Below are positions 21,203 through 31,834 of a DNA stretch of 64,000 nucleotides, piece after piece. The notes beneath the pieces were generated by a model that saw only the letters and a program-made list of their open reading frames with translations, ran no database searches and was not told the origin of the DNA. This DNA comes from Desulfitobacterium metallireducens DSM 15288 (GTDB taxonomy: Bacteria; Bacillota; Desulfitobacteriia; Desulfitobacteriales; Desulfitobacteriaceae), in NCBI RefSeq assembly GCF_000231405.2, contig NZ_CP007032.1, forward strand, positions 1,922,001 to 1,986,000, read 5' to 3'. The translations under genes were made by a program, and so were the position numbers. How positions within the stretch are numbered: the first letter of the stretch is position 1; each line of letters opens with the position of its first letter.

Positions 21203-22687
21203 TTAAATGATAATACAAATGAGCCCGCCGTTGCCATCATTTACGATCCGTTGCAACGTATCCTGAAGTTTATGTTGAGCATTCTCTGGCATCCGATAAA
21301 GTTTGTTTTGCACTCCTTCACGAACTAAATCATGGAGTGATTTACCAAAGATATTCGATTCCCACACTTTCTTCGGATCGGATTCGAATTCATCAAGAAT
21401 ATAGCGTACGAGTTCTTCCGCTTGTTTTTCCGTTCCGATTAGCGGCGTGATTTCGGTGGTCACATCCGCCCGGAGGATATGCAAGGAAGGGGCACTCGCT
21501 TTGAGCTTAATTCCATAGTGTCCTCCCGACTTAACTAGTTCGGGCTCTTCAAGAAACATTTCTTCAAGAACAGGCGTTACAACCCCATAACCATTAACCC
21601 GTACTTCTTCAATAGCAGGAGCCAGCTTATCCCATTCTTTCTTCGCCTTACTGTAATCCATGATTAAGCGCAGAAGCGTATGCTCTCCTTCAACTGCGAC
21701 TCCTGTCATTTCTTCGAGAACATCCTTGAATAGCCCCTCAATTGCAGTCATCTCAATATCTGCGACTCCCGTTCCAAGCTCCATCTGTTTTAGCAGAACA
21801 TCTTGAGCTTGGGGACATTCTGTCAATTTATCAAGGGCTTGATCAATGTCCCGGACGCGGCGAATTCCTTCTATAGATTGGCGCACAGCCTCTTCAAAAG
21901 CTGCACGAACAGGATGACTTGGATCGAGTTCTTCAACCCACTTCGGAATTTCAATGTTCACTTCAGCTACCGGGAATTCATAAAGCACTTCTTCTAAGAT
22001 TTGGATGATATCTTCATTGGTCATCTCTAGGCAATCCACAGGAATTACGGGCACCCCATATTTCTCTTCCAAAGTGCGAGCCAATTCCATCGTATGTTCA
22101 GCATAAGGTCTTGTTGTATTTAAGACGATCACAAAGGGTTTGCCTAGTTGACGTAATTCTGCGATAACGCGCTCTTCAGCTTCAACATAATTATCTCTCG
22201 GTATATCAGTGATCGACCCATCCGTCGTTATAACAATTCCTAGAGTAGAATGATCGGTGATTACTTTACGTGTTCCGATTTCTGCAGCTTCTTGAAACGG
22301 AATAGGTTCTTCACTCCAGGAAGTCCGAACTAACCGGGGTTCTTCCCCGTCCTCAGACTCATAACCAATAGCTCCTTCTACTGCATAACCTACACAATCC
22401 ACTAACCGAACTTTCATTTGAATGTTCTCACGAACTAAGATTTCGACGGCATCTGATGGAATAAACTTGGGTTCCGTCGTTGTAATCTGTCTACCCGATC
22501 CACTTTGAGGTAGTTCATCATTAGCCCGTTCCCGCTCAAACACATCCATAATATTGGGCAAGACCAGGAGATCCATGAAACGTTTGATGAAGGTGGACTT
22601 CCCAGTGCGGACTGGCCCAACGACTCCGATGTAGATATCGCCCCCGGTGCGCTCGGCAATATCTTTAAAAATATCCATTTTTTCCAC
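21203..22687 (-). CDS. spoIVA: Stage IV sporulation protein A (spore coat ATPase)
   Basis: A 494-residue SpoIVA, full length. The P-loop ATPase end shows DIYIGVVGPVRTGKSTFIKRFM, with GPVRTGKS as Walker A, followed by VDCVGYAVEGAIGYE as the Walker B region. SpoIVA polymerises with ATP on the forespore surface to form the coat base, and works with SpoVM. GTG 22687 is chosen because GGGAGGG sits seven bases upstream and the protein then begins MEKMDIFKDIAERTGGD, as in Bacillus. A longer frame to 22774 is upstream leader. Expression in the mother cell under sigma-E is known from the family; I could not identify that promoter with confidence. Confidence 0.96.
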   Translation of the reverse strand: MEKMDIFKDIAERTGGDIYIGVVGPVRTGKSTFIKRFMDLLVLPNIMDVFERERANDELPQSGSGRQITTTEPKFIPSDAVEILVRENIQMKVRLVDCVGYAVEGAIGYESEDGEEPRLVRTSWSEEPIPFQEAAEIGTRKVITDHSTLGIVITTDGSITDIPRDNYVEAEERVIAELRQLGKPFVIVLNTTRPYAEHTMELARTLEEKYGVPVIPVDCLEMTNEDIIQILEEVLYEFPVAEVNIEIPKWVEELDPSHPVRAAFEEAVRQSIEGIRRVRDIDQALDKLTECPQAQDVLLKQMELGTGVADIEMTAIEGLFKDVLEEMTGVAVEGEHTLLRLIMDYSKAKKEWDKLAPAIEEVRVNGYGVVTPVLEEMFLEEPELVKSGGHYGIKLKASAPSLHILRADVTTEITPLIGTEKQAEELVRYILDEFESDPKKVWESNIFGKSLHDLVREGVQNKLYRMPENAQHKLQDTLQRIVNDGNGGLICIII

Positions 22688-22867
22688 AAAATTCCCTCCC
22701 TTATTGAGTGCTGTCCCAAAACCGGGGAAGGGCCCCACCTTTTTTCTCCCTTCCACCTCCAAGTGGCAAGACATAACTGGACTAGCACGTTACGCAGTAT
22801 AAGTATATTGATCATTTAGCGTAAATATGTCAGCAATCGAAAAAGAGGAATCATTTTTAGAGCAAAA

Positions 22868-22915
22868 AAAGAGTCCACTCTACACTGAACGTTACGTTCA
22901 CTGTAAAGTGGACCC
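22868..22915 (-). terminator. Terminator of the gpsA operon
   Basis: A long imperfect hairpin, GTCCACT..TACA.TGAACG / CGTTCA.TGTA.AGTGGAC, with a TTA loop. On the minus strand a run of seven Ts follows. It lies 26 bases beyond the gpsA stop. Confidence 0.9.
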
Positions 22916-22940
22916 TTAAAAGTAGCGATATGACCCTATG

Positions 22941-23972
22941 TTACTTGTCTAAAGTCCTTTGAGCAAGCGCGATCTGAGCGACTTCTTCAAGTTCATGCTT
23001 TTTACCGCGCATCATCAAATTAGAAACCGCAACTTTGGGATCACTGCCTTCAAAAAGCACACGATAGGCCTCTTCGATGATGGGCATACTAATTCCTCGA
23101 TCTAGGCTCAGTTCATAGGCGACTTTGGTCGTTCTCACGCCTTCAACGACCATATCGACCTCTTTAAGAACTTGATCTAAGGGTTTTCCCTGCCCTAAGG
23201 CAACCCCGGCCCGCCGATTCCGGCTATGTAAGCTAGTACACGTCACGATCAAATCCCCTACCCCGGATAATCCCGCAAAGGTTAAAGGATTGCCGCCCAT
23301 TACTGTACCTAAGCGAGCGATTTCGGCCAGTCCGCGGGTCATCAAAGCCGCCTTGGTGTTATCTCCAAAGCCAAGACCTTCTGCAATTCCCGTACATAAA
23401 GCAATAACGTTTTTCAAGGCTCCTCCGAGCTCAACTCCAATCAGATCGGGATTCGTATACACTCGAAATTTCGGAGTCATCATCAGCTCTTGAACCTTTT
23501 CTCCTGCTTCGCGATTATCTGAGGCCACAACTACAGTTGTAGGCATATCTCGGCCGACTTCCTCTGCATGACTGGGGCCTGAAAGCACGACGATCGGATG
23601 ATCGGGTAATTCTTCCTTTAATACTTGGGAAAGGCGCTTCTGAGTTCCTTCTTCTAACCCTTTAGCCGTATTGACAATCAAGGTGTTGGGATGCAAATTC
23701 GGGCGTAAGAGACGGGCTGTACTGCGAACAGCATGAGAAGGTACACTCAGGATAAGCAAGTCAGCATTGCACCGTGTCAAATCTGTTGTCGGTTCGAGCG
23801 GTTGAGGTAAAACAACGCCCGGAAGGTAGCGAAGATTTTCACGACGTTCGTTCATCTGCCGGATTTCTTCATCATTTCGTCCAATTAATGCTACTGAATT
23901 TCCGGACTTTGCCATTAAGACGGCTAAAGCGGTTCCCCAACTTCCAGCTCCATAAACAGCGATGTGCTTCAT
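22941..23972 (-). CDS. gpsA: Glycerol-3-phosphate dehydrogenase [NAD(P)+]
   Basis: A 343-residue GpsA of normal length. The N-terminal Rossmann fold is YGAGSWGTALAVLMAKSGN, the conserved LSGPSHAEEVGRDMPTTVV is mid-protein, and LKNVIALCTGIAEGLGFGDNTKAALMTRGL holds the catalytic Lys and ligand residues. It reduces dihydroxyacetone phosphate to sn-glycerol-3-phosphate, the backbone for phospholipids. ATG 23972 has GAGGGAG upstream. It is the last gene of a der-plsY-gpsA run, so the phospholipid precursor and the plsY acyltransferase that uses it are made together. Confidence 0.97.
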   Translation of the reverse strand: MKHIAVYGAGSWGTALAVLMAKSGNSVALIGRNDEEIRQMNERRENLRYLPGVVLPQPLEPTTDLTRCNADLLILSVPSHAVRSTARLLRPNLHPNTLIVNTAKGLEEGTQKRLSQVLKEELPDHPIVVLSGPSHAEEVGRDMPTTVVVASDNREAGEKVQELMMTPKFRVYTNPDLIGVELGGALKNVIALCTGIAEGLGFGDNTKAALMTRGLAEIARLGTVMGGNPLTFAGLSGVGDLIVTCTSLHSRNRRAGVALGQGKPLDQVLKEVDMVVEGVRTTKVAYELSLDRGISMPIIEEAYRVLFEGSDPKVAVSNLMMRGKKHELEEVAQIALAQRTLDK

Positions 23973-23987
23973 TCTCCCTCACCCTTT

Positions 23988-24575
23988 CTATTTCTTCTCA
24001 CCAAACCGATTCTCGGTCCCATTCAGAACGCGCTGAAAGTTTGTCCGGTGCCGAAGCACGACTAAAAGCGAGGCAACCACTGCAAACACGCAATACGCTG
24101 TTGGCTCATGAAAAATAAAAACACAGACCAATAAGGTTAGAGCGCCTACGACGGAGCCCATGGAAACATACCGCGTAAAATAAACAACGGCTATAAAAAG
24201 AATGACCGCTAGCAGAGTAATCTTTGGCATTAAGACAAGAATTGTACCGAAGCCAGAAGCGACTCCCTTACCACTCGGCTTAAACCCGAAAAAGGGATTC
24301 CAACTATGTCCTGCCATGGCTAGCAAGCCGCCGATGATTCCTCCCCAGGGGCCCCAAAAACTATATCCCAAACCAGCCGCTAAGGCGCCCTTTAACGCAT
24401 CTCCAAGAAGAACAGCAATTCCCCATTTAACCCCTAACAAGCGAAAGGCATTGGTTGTCCCCATATTGCCGCTTCCTTGCTTACGCACATCAACCTTTTT
24501 AACTCGTCCTGCCAAATAGGCGAAAGGAATAGCCCCTAAGAAATAGGCAATAATGAAAATCCCATATCGTCCCAT
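23988..24575 (-). CDS. plsY: Acyl-phosphate:glycerol-3-phosphate acyltransferase
   Basis: A 195-residue membrane protein with about five transmembrane helices. PlsY landmarks are visible: [33 protein letters not shown] (the SGN-G-TN phosphate loop) and FKPSGKGVA (the second loop). It transfers acyl from acyl-phosphate (made by PlsX) to glycerol-3-phosphate, the first step of phospholipid synthesis. GAAGGAG precedes the ATG. gpsA follows 15 bases downstream and supplies its substrate. Confidence 0.97.
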   Translation of the reverse strand: MGRYGIFIIAYFLGAIPFAYLAGRVKKVDVRKQGSGNMGTTNAFRLLGVKWGIAVLLGDALKGALAAGLGYSFWGPWGGIIGGLLAMAGHSWNPFFGFKPSGKGVASGFGTILVLMPKITLLAVILFIAVVYFTRYVSMGSVVGALTLLVCVFIFHEPTAYCVFAVVASLLVVLRHRTNFQRVLNGTENRFGEKK

Positions 24576-24583
24576 CCTAGATC

Positions 24584-25909
24584 TTACTCCTTCTCTTCAT
24601 CTTTCTGGCGAATTACGAGGTGAATCGGTGAGCCCTCGAAACCAAAGCTTTTACGGATTTGATTTTCAAGATAACGCTTATAGGAAAAATGCATCAAATC
24701 AGCATCATTAACAAAGCAGACAAATGTCGGGGGTTTAACCCCAACCTGGGTCATATACAGAATTTTGAGGCGTTTACCTTTATCTGTCGCGGGTGGATTG
24801 AGATGAACCCATTCTCGGACCAAGGTATTGAGCGTTGCTGTTGCAATCCGAGTTGAATTTTGTTCAGCCACGAAATCGACCAGTTCGAGCAAACGATTGA
24901 CCCGCTGACCTGTCTTGGCCGAGATAAAAAGCGTGGGCGCGTAGCGCATAAAACCTAACTCTTCACGAATTTCGTTTTCAAAGCGATTCATCGTTTTATC
25001 GTCTTTATCTACGAGGTCCCATTTATTGACGACAAGAATGATTCCCTTTCCTGCTTCATGTGCGTAACCGGCAATTTTCTTATCTTGCTCAGTAACTCCC
25101 TCAGTGGCTTCGATCAACATCAAAACAACATCACAGCGGTCCACTGCCCGCAAGGAGCGAGAGACACTATAGCGTTCTGTAAGTTCATCGATTCTACCCT
25201 TGCGTCGCATCCCTGCGGTGTCAATTAAAATATAATGCTTGCCTTCATGTTCGAAAGCGGTATCAATCGCATCCCGGGTTGTTCCTGGAACGTTACTCAC
25301 AATAACGCGTTCTTCCCCTAATAAGGAGTTAACTAAAGAAGACTTTCCGACATTCGGGCGGCCAATCGCGGCGATCTTGATAATGTCTGGATCATACTCT
25401 TCTTCCTCTTGAGAAGGAAAATGAGTAAGGACTTCATCGAGCAAATCCCCAATATTCATCCCATGAACCGCTGAGATCGGAATCGGTTCTCCCAAGCCTA
25501 ATCTGTATAATTCAGATAGCTCAGCATTGGCAAAGCTCTCGATCTTATTCGCAGCCACGACCACGGGTTTACGGGATCGACGCAATGTTTGCGCGATCAT
25601 TTCATCATCAGGAGTAAGCTCAAGCTGGGCATCAACCACTAAAACAATGACATCGGCCTCTTCAATCGCAATCTCGGCCTGTTTTCTCATCTGAGTAGGG
25701 ATTGACGTCTGCTCGTTTCTAAATTCTATCCCACCGGTATCAATAATGGTAAACTTTCGTCCCAACCATTCAGAATCACGGTATAGGCGGTCTCGCGTCA
25801 CTCCTGGACGGTCTTCGACAATAGCCACTAATCCCCCTGCTAACCGGTTAAATAAAGTGGACTTTCCCACATTTGGACGACCTACAATTGCTACAACGGG
25901 TTTACTCAA
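24584..25909 (-). CDS. der: Ribosome assembly GTPase Der (EngA)
   Basis: A 441-residue protein with two tandem GTPase domains: the first G1 is [14 protein letters not shown] (8 onward) with DTGG, and the second is [16 protein letters not shown] with [12 protein letters not shown]-terminal KH-like domain ends in [11 protein letters not shown]. Der helps assemble the 50S subunit. It overlaps the preceding DUF512 gene by eight bases and is followed by plsY nine bases later. This der-plsY-gpsA order is common in Firmicutes. Confidence 0.97.
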   Translation of the reverse strand: MSKPVVAIVGRPNVGKSTLFNRLAGGLVAIVEDRPGVTRDRLYRDSEWLGRKFTIIDTGGIEFRNEQTSIPTQMRKQAEIAIEEADVIVLVVDAQLELTPDDEMIAQTLRRSRKPVVVAANKIESFANAELSELYRLGLGEPIPISAVHGMNIGDLLDEVLTHFPSQEEEEYDPDIIKIAAIGRPNVGKSSLVNSLLGEERVIVSNVPGTTRDAIDTAFEHEGKHYILIDTAGMRRKGRIDELTERYSVSRSLRAVDRCDVVLMLIEATEGVTEQDKKIAGYAHEAGKGIILVVNKWDLVDKDDKTMNRFENEIREELGFMRYAPTLFISAKTGQRVNRLLELVDFVAEQNSTRIATATLNTLVREWVHLNPPATDKGKRLKILYMTQVGVKPPTFVCFVNDADLMHFSYKRYLENQIRKSFGFEGSPIHLVIRQKDEEKE

Positions 25910-27239
25910 TGGTTTCTCCCTCCAAAACTAAGCCAGTTACTGCCTCAATAAAAGCAGCGCCATGGTTTTCCACAATTAGGGGCACTCCATGGACCTTTTC
26001 AGCTAGCCAAGTCACACTTTGATTATCTAAGAAAATATCTTCATCTGATTTAAGCATTACGCTGGGAATTAAGAAAATCTCGCCGTTAAGATCTGGCAAC
26101 TGCTCTGCAATATCCTGAGCGGTCAGCAATCCAGCAACTGTTACTGACGTGCCAAAAAAACGATTTTCAAGCGTATGCAAATTTAGGTTTAGGCCTGTGT
26201 ATTCATCAAACCGATGAAGGATTCGTTGAAAGAACGGGGTAGCTGAAGTCCCTGTTAAAATATGCACTGTTCTCTCAGGTATGGCTTGAGGCAGTAAGCG
26301 AAGTTTATCTTCAACCTCCGCGAGAAACTTACTCGCCATGCCTACTCCATTTTCCAATTGGGGAAAATCATCATAGACTTCGACACCTGGAAAATCGAAT
26401 CCAGCTTGTGCATAAAATTCATCTGAAAAATACACCAAGCGCCGGCCAGTTGCTTGAAAATATTCGGCCTGCCAGCGTTCTCCTTGCTCAAGAATATGTT
26501 GAGACTCTTCCTTTGTAAAGCCCCGTAAGTCAGGGAGTCCTTGCCGATATCGAGTCAGCCCGACCGGCACCACCGCGATGGATTGGACTGCAGGATAGAG
26601 CTTTGCCAACTCACTCACCGTTTCCTCGAGAACTCTACCATCATTATACCCCGGAACCAGAACAATTTGCGCATGAATCGTAATCCCTGCTGCGGCTAAT
26701 TTAGCAAATTGTATCGCTAAGTCTCCTGCCTTCGGGTTTTTCATCAAGCGAACGCGTTCCTCAGGACTCCAAGCATGGACAGATATATAAAGCGGGCTTA
26801 AATGCATATGCAGAATCCGGTCAAATTCCGTATCACTTAAATTAGAAAGGGTAATAAAACTTCCCTGGGTCAAAGAAAGACGATAATCATCATCCTTATC
26901 ATATAAGCTTGCTCTCATTCCTTCCGGCATTTGAGCAACAAAACAGAAAAGGCAATTATTTTTGCAGAGCTTCAAACCTTCAGCGCTCACCGCTTGTACT
27001 TCGAGACCGAGTTCTTCGTCTAAATCACGCTCAATCTCGAGTTCCCAGACTTCACCCTCTTCTTTCTCGACCAAAAGCGTGAATTCCTCATCGGCCGTAA
27101 GATACTGAAAGTCTATAATATCTTTAAGCTCTTGTTCGTTGACGGCTAAGATCCGATCCCCGGGAACAATCTCCATTTCCTCAGCAATACTTCCCGGTTG
27201 AACGTCAGCCACGACTAAGCCTTTGGGCACAGTCTTCAT
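25902..27239 (-). CDS. DUF512 radical-SAM-like protein with PDZ domain
   Basis: A 445-residue protein. Residues 1-70 form a PDZ-like domain ([26 protein letters not shown]). Then [10 protein letters not shown] gives a CxxxCxxC Fe-S motif, followed by a TIM-barrel-like body with [15 protein letters not shown]. This is the DUF512 family, found beside der in many Firmicutes and in cyanobacteria. The motif resembles radical-SAM enzymes, but the reaction is unknown. Its start overlaps the end of the membrane protein upstream (27236-27239, ATGA), and its end overlaps der, so it belongs to one operon. Confidence 0.85.
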   Translation of the reverse strand: MKTVPKGLVVADVQPGSIAEEMEIVPGDRILAVNEQELKDIIDFQYLTADEEFTLLVEKEEGEVWELEIERDLDEELGLEVQAVSAEGLKLCKNNCLFCFVAQMPEGMRASLYDKDDDYRLSLTQGSFITLSNLSDTEFDRILHMHLSPLYISVHAWSPEERVRLMKNPKAGDLAIQFAKLAAAGITIHAQIVLVPGYNDGRVLEETVSELAKLYPAVQSIAVVPVGLTRYRQGLPDLRGFTKEESQHILEQGERWQAEYFQATGRRLVYFSDEFYAQAGFDFPGVEVYDDFPQLENGVGMASKFLAEVEDKLRLLPQAIPERTVHILTGTSATPFFQRILHRFDEYTGLNLNLHTLENRFFGTSVTVAGLLTAQDIAEQLPDLNGEIFLIPSVMLKSDEDIFLDNQSVTWLAEKVHGVPLIVENHGAAFIEAVTGLVLEGETIE

Positions 27240-27817
27240 TCCTTCTCACTCATTTCTATTAATACATCGTTCCTTTTCTTCCTTAACGTGCGTGCGCAAG
27301 CGACAGTAGATAAAAAAATCACACTCAAATTCCAAAAGAAAGGATCAGGCAAATCATAATGTCGTACAATACCCTGAAATAAGAAAACGGATATTCCTAA
27401 ATCCAGCAGGATTCCTCCAATCAAAGCCAACCCCATCCCCCAGAAATCCCGGCTCGTGATCAAGGCTACGAACACGACAATTGCCCCAAAAAACCATTGA
27501 TCTCCTTTAACAATACCCGGTTCATTCACTGCAAACAAATTCTGAGCAACCAAAGCAAAGGCTGTTACTAAAGCAGGTAAGAATTTGCGTCCGTTTGTGT
27601 TCTTCAAGGCTACTCCGGCAAAGAATATCATGACCAACACCCGTGAAAAATGCCAGTGATAAGCGCCCTTCCAAGGAAAAAGACCTTCCAGGAGGAATCC
27701 GGTAAACCAGGCAATCCACAAGCCTCCCCAGAATCGTCTCGAGAATCGAGCTCTTTCTAACCATAAGGTATATACCCCTAAAACGAAGATAAAATACTCA
27801 CCCAGAGGGAAAATCAA
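27236..27817 (-). CDS. Conserved membrane protein of unknown function
   Basis: A 193-residue hydrophobic protein with about six transmembrane helices and short polar ends. No catalytic motif or transporter signature was recognised. It lies between the FtsW-like gene (14 bases upstream) and the DUF512 gene (four-base overlap), so the three are almost certainly co-transcribed. A role connected with the neighbouring lipid/cell-wall genes is only a guess. Confidence 0.7.
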   Translation of the reverse strand: MIFPLGEYFIFVLGVYTLWLERARFSRRFWGGLWIAWFTGFLLEGLFPWKGAYHWHFSRVLVMIFFAGVALKNTNGRKFLPALVTAFALVAQNLFAVNEPGIVKGDQWFFGAIVVFVALITSRDFWGMGLALIGGILLDLGISVFLFQGIVRHYDLPDPFFWNLSVIFLSTVACARTLRKKRNDVLIEMSEKE

Positions 27818-27830
27818 GTCTGCTCACCCC

Positions 27831-29009
27831 CTACTGACTTATCGACTTGACTTCCCCTATTATGCCCTTCAAATCTGTATTGAGACGTGCATAACATGAA
27901 ATATTCATCAAAATTCCAATCTCTGCTAAGGTAATCACTAAAGAGCTTCCCCCGTAGGAAACAAGGGGTAAAGTCACTCCGGTAACCGGCATAACCCCTG
28001 TTACCACAGCTAAGTTCATTCCCGTTTGAACAGCGAGTGAAGTCGTAACTCCAAAGGCCAATAATCGTCCAAAACGGTCCTCGCATTGGCGGGCGATATA
28101 AAAACCACGAGCATATAATACAACGAACAAACCGATCAAAAAAAGAGTCCCGATAAGTCCAAGTTCCTCCCCAATCACTGCAAAGATCATATCCGTGTAC
28201 GTTTCTGGGAGAAAACCATATTTTTGCAAACTATGTCCTAACCCTACCCCAAAGATTCCACCGGAACCAAAAGCAATCTGGGCATTGGTTATTTGGTAAC
28301 CTAAATCACTCGCGTATTTCCACGGATCCATCCAAGCCAAAATTCGATTCCATTGATACTCTGTATGACGAATTAAATAGAAAAGTGGAATCGATACACT
28401 GGGTATCGCAATCAAAAACCAGCGCGTTGGGAGCTGAGTCTGCCAGAGCATCGCAAACACAGTGATGGCTATAACCATAGTCGTCCCTAGATCAGGCTGC
28501 TTATAGACCAGTCCTAAAATCAGGATGATGAACGCACCTGGAATGACAAAGTCGCGTAATTTTTTAACAGGAAAACGGTCTAAGACATGGGCTAAAAAGA
28601 GAATGACTGCCAATTTCGCTATTTCTGAGGGCTGTACGTTTACAGGCCCCATCTTAAGCCACCTTGCCGACCCCTTAGCCACTTGTCCTGCACTCGTAAA
28701 TAGTACAGCGACTAACAACACAACACTGAGGACAATTACAATTCCCGAAAAGCGGCGCCAAATTCTATAGGGTAATTTGGCCATTAAAAATGCAACTCCC
28801 CCACCTAAGATAGCCCATTTAAGTTGTTGCATAACATAGAAAAAAGAATTTTGATTCGATGTCGTGTTGAAGCTACGTACAGATCCCGCAGTGAGCACCA
28901 TAATTAAACCAAAAGCCAAGATGGCTAAAGTCGCTAAGATAAGAGGAAAATCGATTCCCTGTTTAGGCGCAGGGTATTTTCCCTGGACACCTTTTCGTCG
29001 CTTTGGCAC
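27831..29009 (-). CDS. FtsW/RodA/SpoVE-family peptidoglycan polymerase
   Basis: A 392-residue SEDS protein with about ten transmembrane helices. Landmarks: the mid-protein QPSEIAKLAVILFLAH stretch, then VYKQPDLGTTMVIAITVFAML, then GVGLGHSLQKYGFLPETYTDMIFAVIGEELG and the terminal LPLVSYGGSSL. SEDS proteins polymerise lipid II glycan chains with a class B penicillin-binding protein. The YGGSSL end and length fit FtsW or SpoVE; I cannot tell which. The start is GTG 29009 with only a weak ribosome-binding site. Confidence 0.9.
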   Translation of the reverse strand: MPKRRKGVQGKYPAPKQGIDFPLILATLAILAFGLIMVLTAGSVRSFNTTSNQNSFFYVMQQLKWAILGGGVAFLMAKLPYRIWRRFSGIVIVLSVVLLVAVLFTSAGQVAKGSARWLKMGPVNVQPSEIAKLAVILFLAHVLDRFPVKKLRDFVIPGAFIILILGLVYKQPDLGTTMVIAITVFAMLWQTQLPTRWFLIAIPSVSIPLFYLIRHTEYQWNRILAWMDPWKYASDLGYQITNAQIAFGSGGIFGVGLGHSLQKYGFLPETYTDMIFAVIGEELGLIGTLFLIGLFVVLYARGFYIARQCEDRFGRLLAFGVTTSLAVQTGMNLAVVTGVMPVTGVTLPLVSYGGSSLVITLAEIGILMNISCYARLNTDLKGIIGEVKSISQ

Positions 29010-29059
29010 CGCCTATCACTCACTTTTTCGAGAAATGCATTTTTTGAAGTGCAAGAAAC

Positions 29060-29084
29060 GACTTCTTGCGTAATGCAAGAAGTC
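29060..29084 (-). terminator. Hairpin after ispH-rpsA
   Basis: GACTTCTTGC and GCAAGAAGTC pair perfectly around a five-base loop, 26 bases past the ispH-rpsA stop. The T-run is short (GTTTCTT), so termination may be partial. Confidence 0.5.
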
Positions 29085-29109
29085 ATCCTCATTCGATACT
29101 TTCTCGAAC

Positions 29110-31122
29110 TTATTGTTCTAAATCCTGTTTCAGGACATCCCCGATTGTAACTGCAGGAATATCCGATTGAGCTGCTAAAACTTCTTCATCCTGAGTAGCT
29201 TGCGCCTCAGAGATCGCTTCCCGGATACTTAGACTGATCCGTTTTTCTTCCGGCTTGCACTCAATCACCTTGGCCTGAACCATATCTCCGACCTTTACTA
29301 CATCCTCAACCTTCGCCACTCTTTTTTCTGAAAGCTGTGAAATATGAACCAACGCATCGACTCCATCTTCCAATTGGACAAATGCGCCAAAAGGAGCGAG
29401 ACGAACGACCTTACCGGTTACAAGAGAACCGAGTGCATACTTTTGAGCAACAGCATCCCAAGGACTAGGTTTCAGTTGCTTTAATCCCAAAGAAACTTTC
29501 GAATGCTCTTTATCTAACTTTAATACTTGAACTTCAACTTCGTCTCCGACATTAACAATTTCAGAAGGATGTTTGACTCGGGAATAAGCCATTTCCGATA
29601 CATGGAGAAGTCCATCGACACCCCCGATATCAACAAATGCCCCAAAATCAGCCAAGCGACGCACGACACCTGTGACTGTGTCACCCTCTTGCAATGTTTC
29701 GAAAAGTTCAGCCCGTTTACTCACTTGTTCTTCAGCAAGAATAACCTTCTGAGAAAGAACGACTTTATGTTTAGCGGGATCAAATTCGATGACCCGTAAG
29801 CGCAAGGTTTGTCCCAAAAACTGTTTTAGGTCCTCAACATATCCTAATTGAATTTGCGAAGCAGGTACAAAACCACGCATCCCAACATCCACAAGTAAAC
29901 CGCCTTTGACCACTTCAGTAACCTTAGCTTGAAGTTCTTCTTTAGACTCAGCTAATTGTTCAAGTCGTTCGCTTGCCTCTTCTTCAGCAGCACGTCGTTT
30001 GGAGAGCACCGGATTTCCCTCTTGATTCTCCACTTTTAACACGACGACTCTAATCTCATCTCCAACTGAAACCACTTCGCTTGGGTTTGAAACAGGTGCA
30101 ACCGAAAGTTCTTGTAAGGAAATAATACCTTCCGACTTCCAGCCAAGATCAACATAAACTTCGTCATGAGTAAGCTTCACAACCGTCCCCGTTACAACTG
30201 CGCCACGATGTAACTTTGTCATATGATCAGCCCAGTTCTCCATATCTATGTCGTTAAGATCCATTTCTTCCTCGTTTTGGACAGTTAAATCCTTTTCATC
30301 AATTTCTGTCATTTTCTTCTTTACCTCCTCAATTATCCAATCTGGCGTCGAGGCACCTGCGGTTAAGCCCGCTTTATGTATACCCTTAAACCAGTTTTCA
30401 TTTAATTCATCTGCGGTTTCAATAAGATGGGTTTCAGTTTGCTCTGAGCATATGGAAGCGAGCTTTCGTGTATTCGCACTATTTCTGCCGCCAACAACGA
30501 CCATCACGTCGACTTTTCCCGCCAGTTCCCAAGCCACCGTTTGTCGTTCTTCCGTGGCATTGCAAATCGTATTGTAAACGGTTAATTCTTGAGTATGCTG
30601 ATGCAACTCGTCAACAATCCTCTGAAAATTGGCATGTGGTTGTGTCGTCTGAGCGAGAACGGATAAGTGCGGATAAAAGGGGAGTTCTTGAGCTTCTTGC
30701 AACGTTTCTATCGCGAAAGCATCTCCACCTGCCCAGCCTAAGATGCCTTGGACTTCTGGATGATGCTTGTCCCCTACAACAATAACTTGACTCCTTTGAG
30801 AAGCTTCTGCTGCGAGCTTCTGCGCCTTCTGAACAAAGGGGCAAGTCGCATCTTCAACTTCGATTCCTCGTTCTAGAGCTGCCTGATAAATTTCCGGTGG
30901 AACTCCATGTGAACGGATAATCATGGTTTCGCTCGACTTTGCTTCTTCGACAGCATCAATAACACGCACCCCTTGCTTTTCCAAGCGATCCACGACCTGT
31001 TGATTATGGATTAAAGGACCAAACGATACTGTCGCCGAATTTTGAACCGTACGTTCTGCCCTTTCCAGTGCACGTTTGACACCAAAGCAAAAACCGGCTT
31101 TTTCTGCCTGAATAACCTTCAC
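29110..31122 (-). CDS. ispH: IspH - ribosomal protein S1 fusion
   Basis: A 670-residue bifunctional protein. Residues 1-285 are IspH, the last enzyme of the non-mevalonate isoprenoid pathway, with the three Fe-S cysteines in GFCFGVKRA (C12), DATCPFV and NTICNATEERQ. After a linker (about 286-310) come four S1 RNA-binding domains; each begins with a G-x-V-V-x-x-(V/L) strand pattern such as GAVVTGTVVKL and ends in VHISQL-like blocks. S1 binds mRNA at the ribosome. The same fusion is known in Clostridia. GTG 31122 has AAGGAGGAGC upstream. Confidence 0.95.
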   Translation of the reverse strand: MKVIQAEKAGFCFGVKRALERAERTVQNSATVSFGPLIHNQQVVDRLEKQGVRVIDAVEEAKSSETMIIRSHGVPPEIYQAALERGIEVEDATCPFVQKAQKLAAEASQRSQVIVVGDKHHPEVQGILGWAGGDAFAIETLQEAQELPFYPHLSVLAQTTQPHANFQRIVDELHQHTQELTVYNTICNATEERQTVAWELAGKVDVMVVVGGRNSANTRKLASICSEQTETHLIETADELNENWFKGIHKAGLTAGASTPDWIIEEVKKKMTEIDEKDLTVQNEEEMDLNDIDMENWADHMTKLHRGAVVTGTVVKLTHDEVYVDLGWKSEGIISLQELSVAPVSNPSEVVSVGDEIRVVVLKVENQEGNPVLSKRRAAEEEASERLEQLAESKEELQAKVTEVVKGGLLVDVGMRGFVPASQIQLGYVEDLKQFLGQTLRLRVIEFDPAKHKVVLSQKVILAEEQVSKRAELFETLQEGDTVTGVVRRLADFGAFVDIGGVDGLLHVSEMAYSRVKHPSEIVNVGDEVEVQVLKLDKEHSKVSLGLKQLKPSPWDAVAQKYALGSLVTGKVVRLAPFGAFVQLEDGVDALVHISQLSEKRVAKVEDVVKVGDMVQAKVIECKPEEKRISLSIREAISEAQATQDEEVLAAQSDIPAVTIGDVLKQDLEQ

Positions 31123-31233
31123 CTTTGCTCCTCCTTAATTTAGGCATGACGAATACTTTCGCCAACTATAACGAAAATCCTTCATGTATAGTATAAACTA
31201 CCCTCTCTAAGAAAAAAACATACCCCTGGAATT

Positions 31234-31824
31234 TTAATCATCCAAGGAAGCTAAAGCTTTCATAATCTGTTCTGTAAGCCATTCTCTGCGATCCTCGACT
31301 CCCTCTGGAGTCTTCATCCTTTCTGAAGTTAGAGGCTCACCCATCACGACTTCAAGCTTGCCCCAGCCTTTTGTTAAAAGTTGCTTTGTTCCAGAGACTC
31401 TTATCGGTAAAACCGTTGCTTTTCCTTTATCCATAAGCAAAGCTGCACCAGGTAATCCCTTTTGCAGTTCACCCGTTTTAGAACGTGTACCTTCCGGAAA
31501 TAACCCTAAAACTCTTCCTTCTTTAAGTACTTTTAAAGATTGCCGAATCGCGCTCGTATCCCCTTGCCCCCGTTTGACAGGAAAAGCGCCGAGACGACGA
31601 ACGATAGGGCCCAAGAAAGGCACCCTGAACAATTCCTCTTTGGCCATAAATGCAACAGGGCGTGAGATGCTACACGCAGCAACGATCGGGTCCCATAAAC
31701 TAACATGGTTAATGGCCAGAATAACCGGCCCCTCAGAAGGTAGATTTTCTACACCTCTTATTTTCCAACCCATCACTTTAAACTGAAGGCGAAACATTCC
31801 TCTAGCGAAAGAATATAAAGTCAT
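31234..31824 (-). CDS. plsC: 1-acyl-sn-glycerol-3-phosphate acyltransferase
   Basis: A 196-residue acyltransferase with the catalytic NHxxxxD box (NHVSLWD), the GAFPVKRGQGD block, and the FPEGTRSKTG substrate loop. It adds the second acyl chain to make phosphatidic acid, using the plsY product. GGAGGC precedes the ATG, and cmk ends ten bases upstream, giving a cmk-plsC-ispH-rpsA order. This order is common in Clostridia. Confidence 0.96.
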   Translation of the reverse strand: MTLYSFARGMFRLQFKVMGWKIRGVENLPSEGPVILAINHVSLWDPIVAACSISRPVAFMAKEELFRVPFLGPIVRRLGAFPVKRGQGDTSAIRQSLKVLKEGRVLGLFPEGTRSKTGELQKGLPGAALLMDKGKATVLPIRVSGTKQLLTKGWGKLEVVMGEPLTSERMKTPEGVEDRREWLTEQIMKALASLDD

Positions 31825-31834
31825 GGTAAGCCTC

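Noticed and set aside
22435-22815. 126-codon minus-strand frame at the spoIVA start
   Set aside because: It is a shadow in another frame of spoIVA and its leader.
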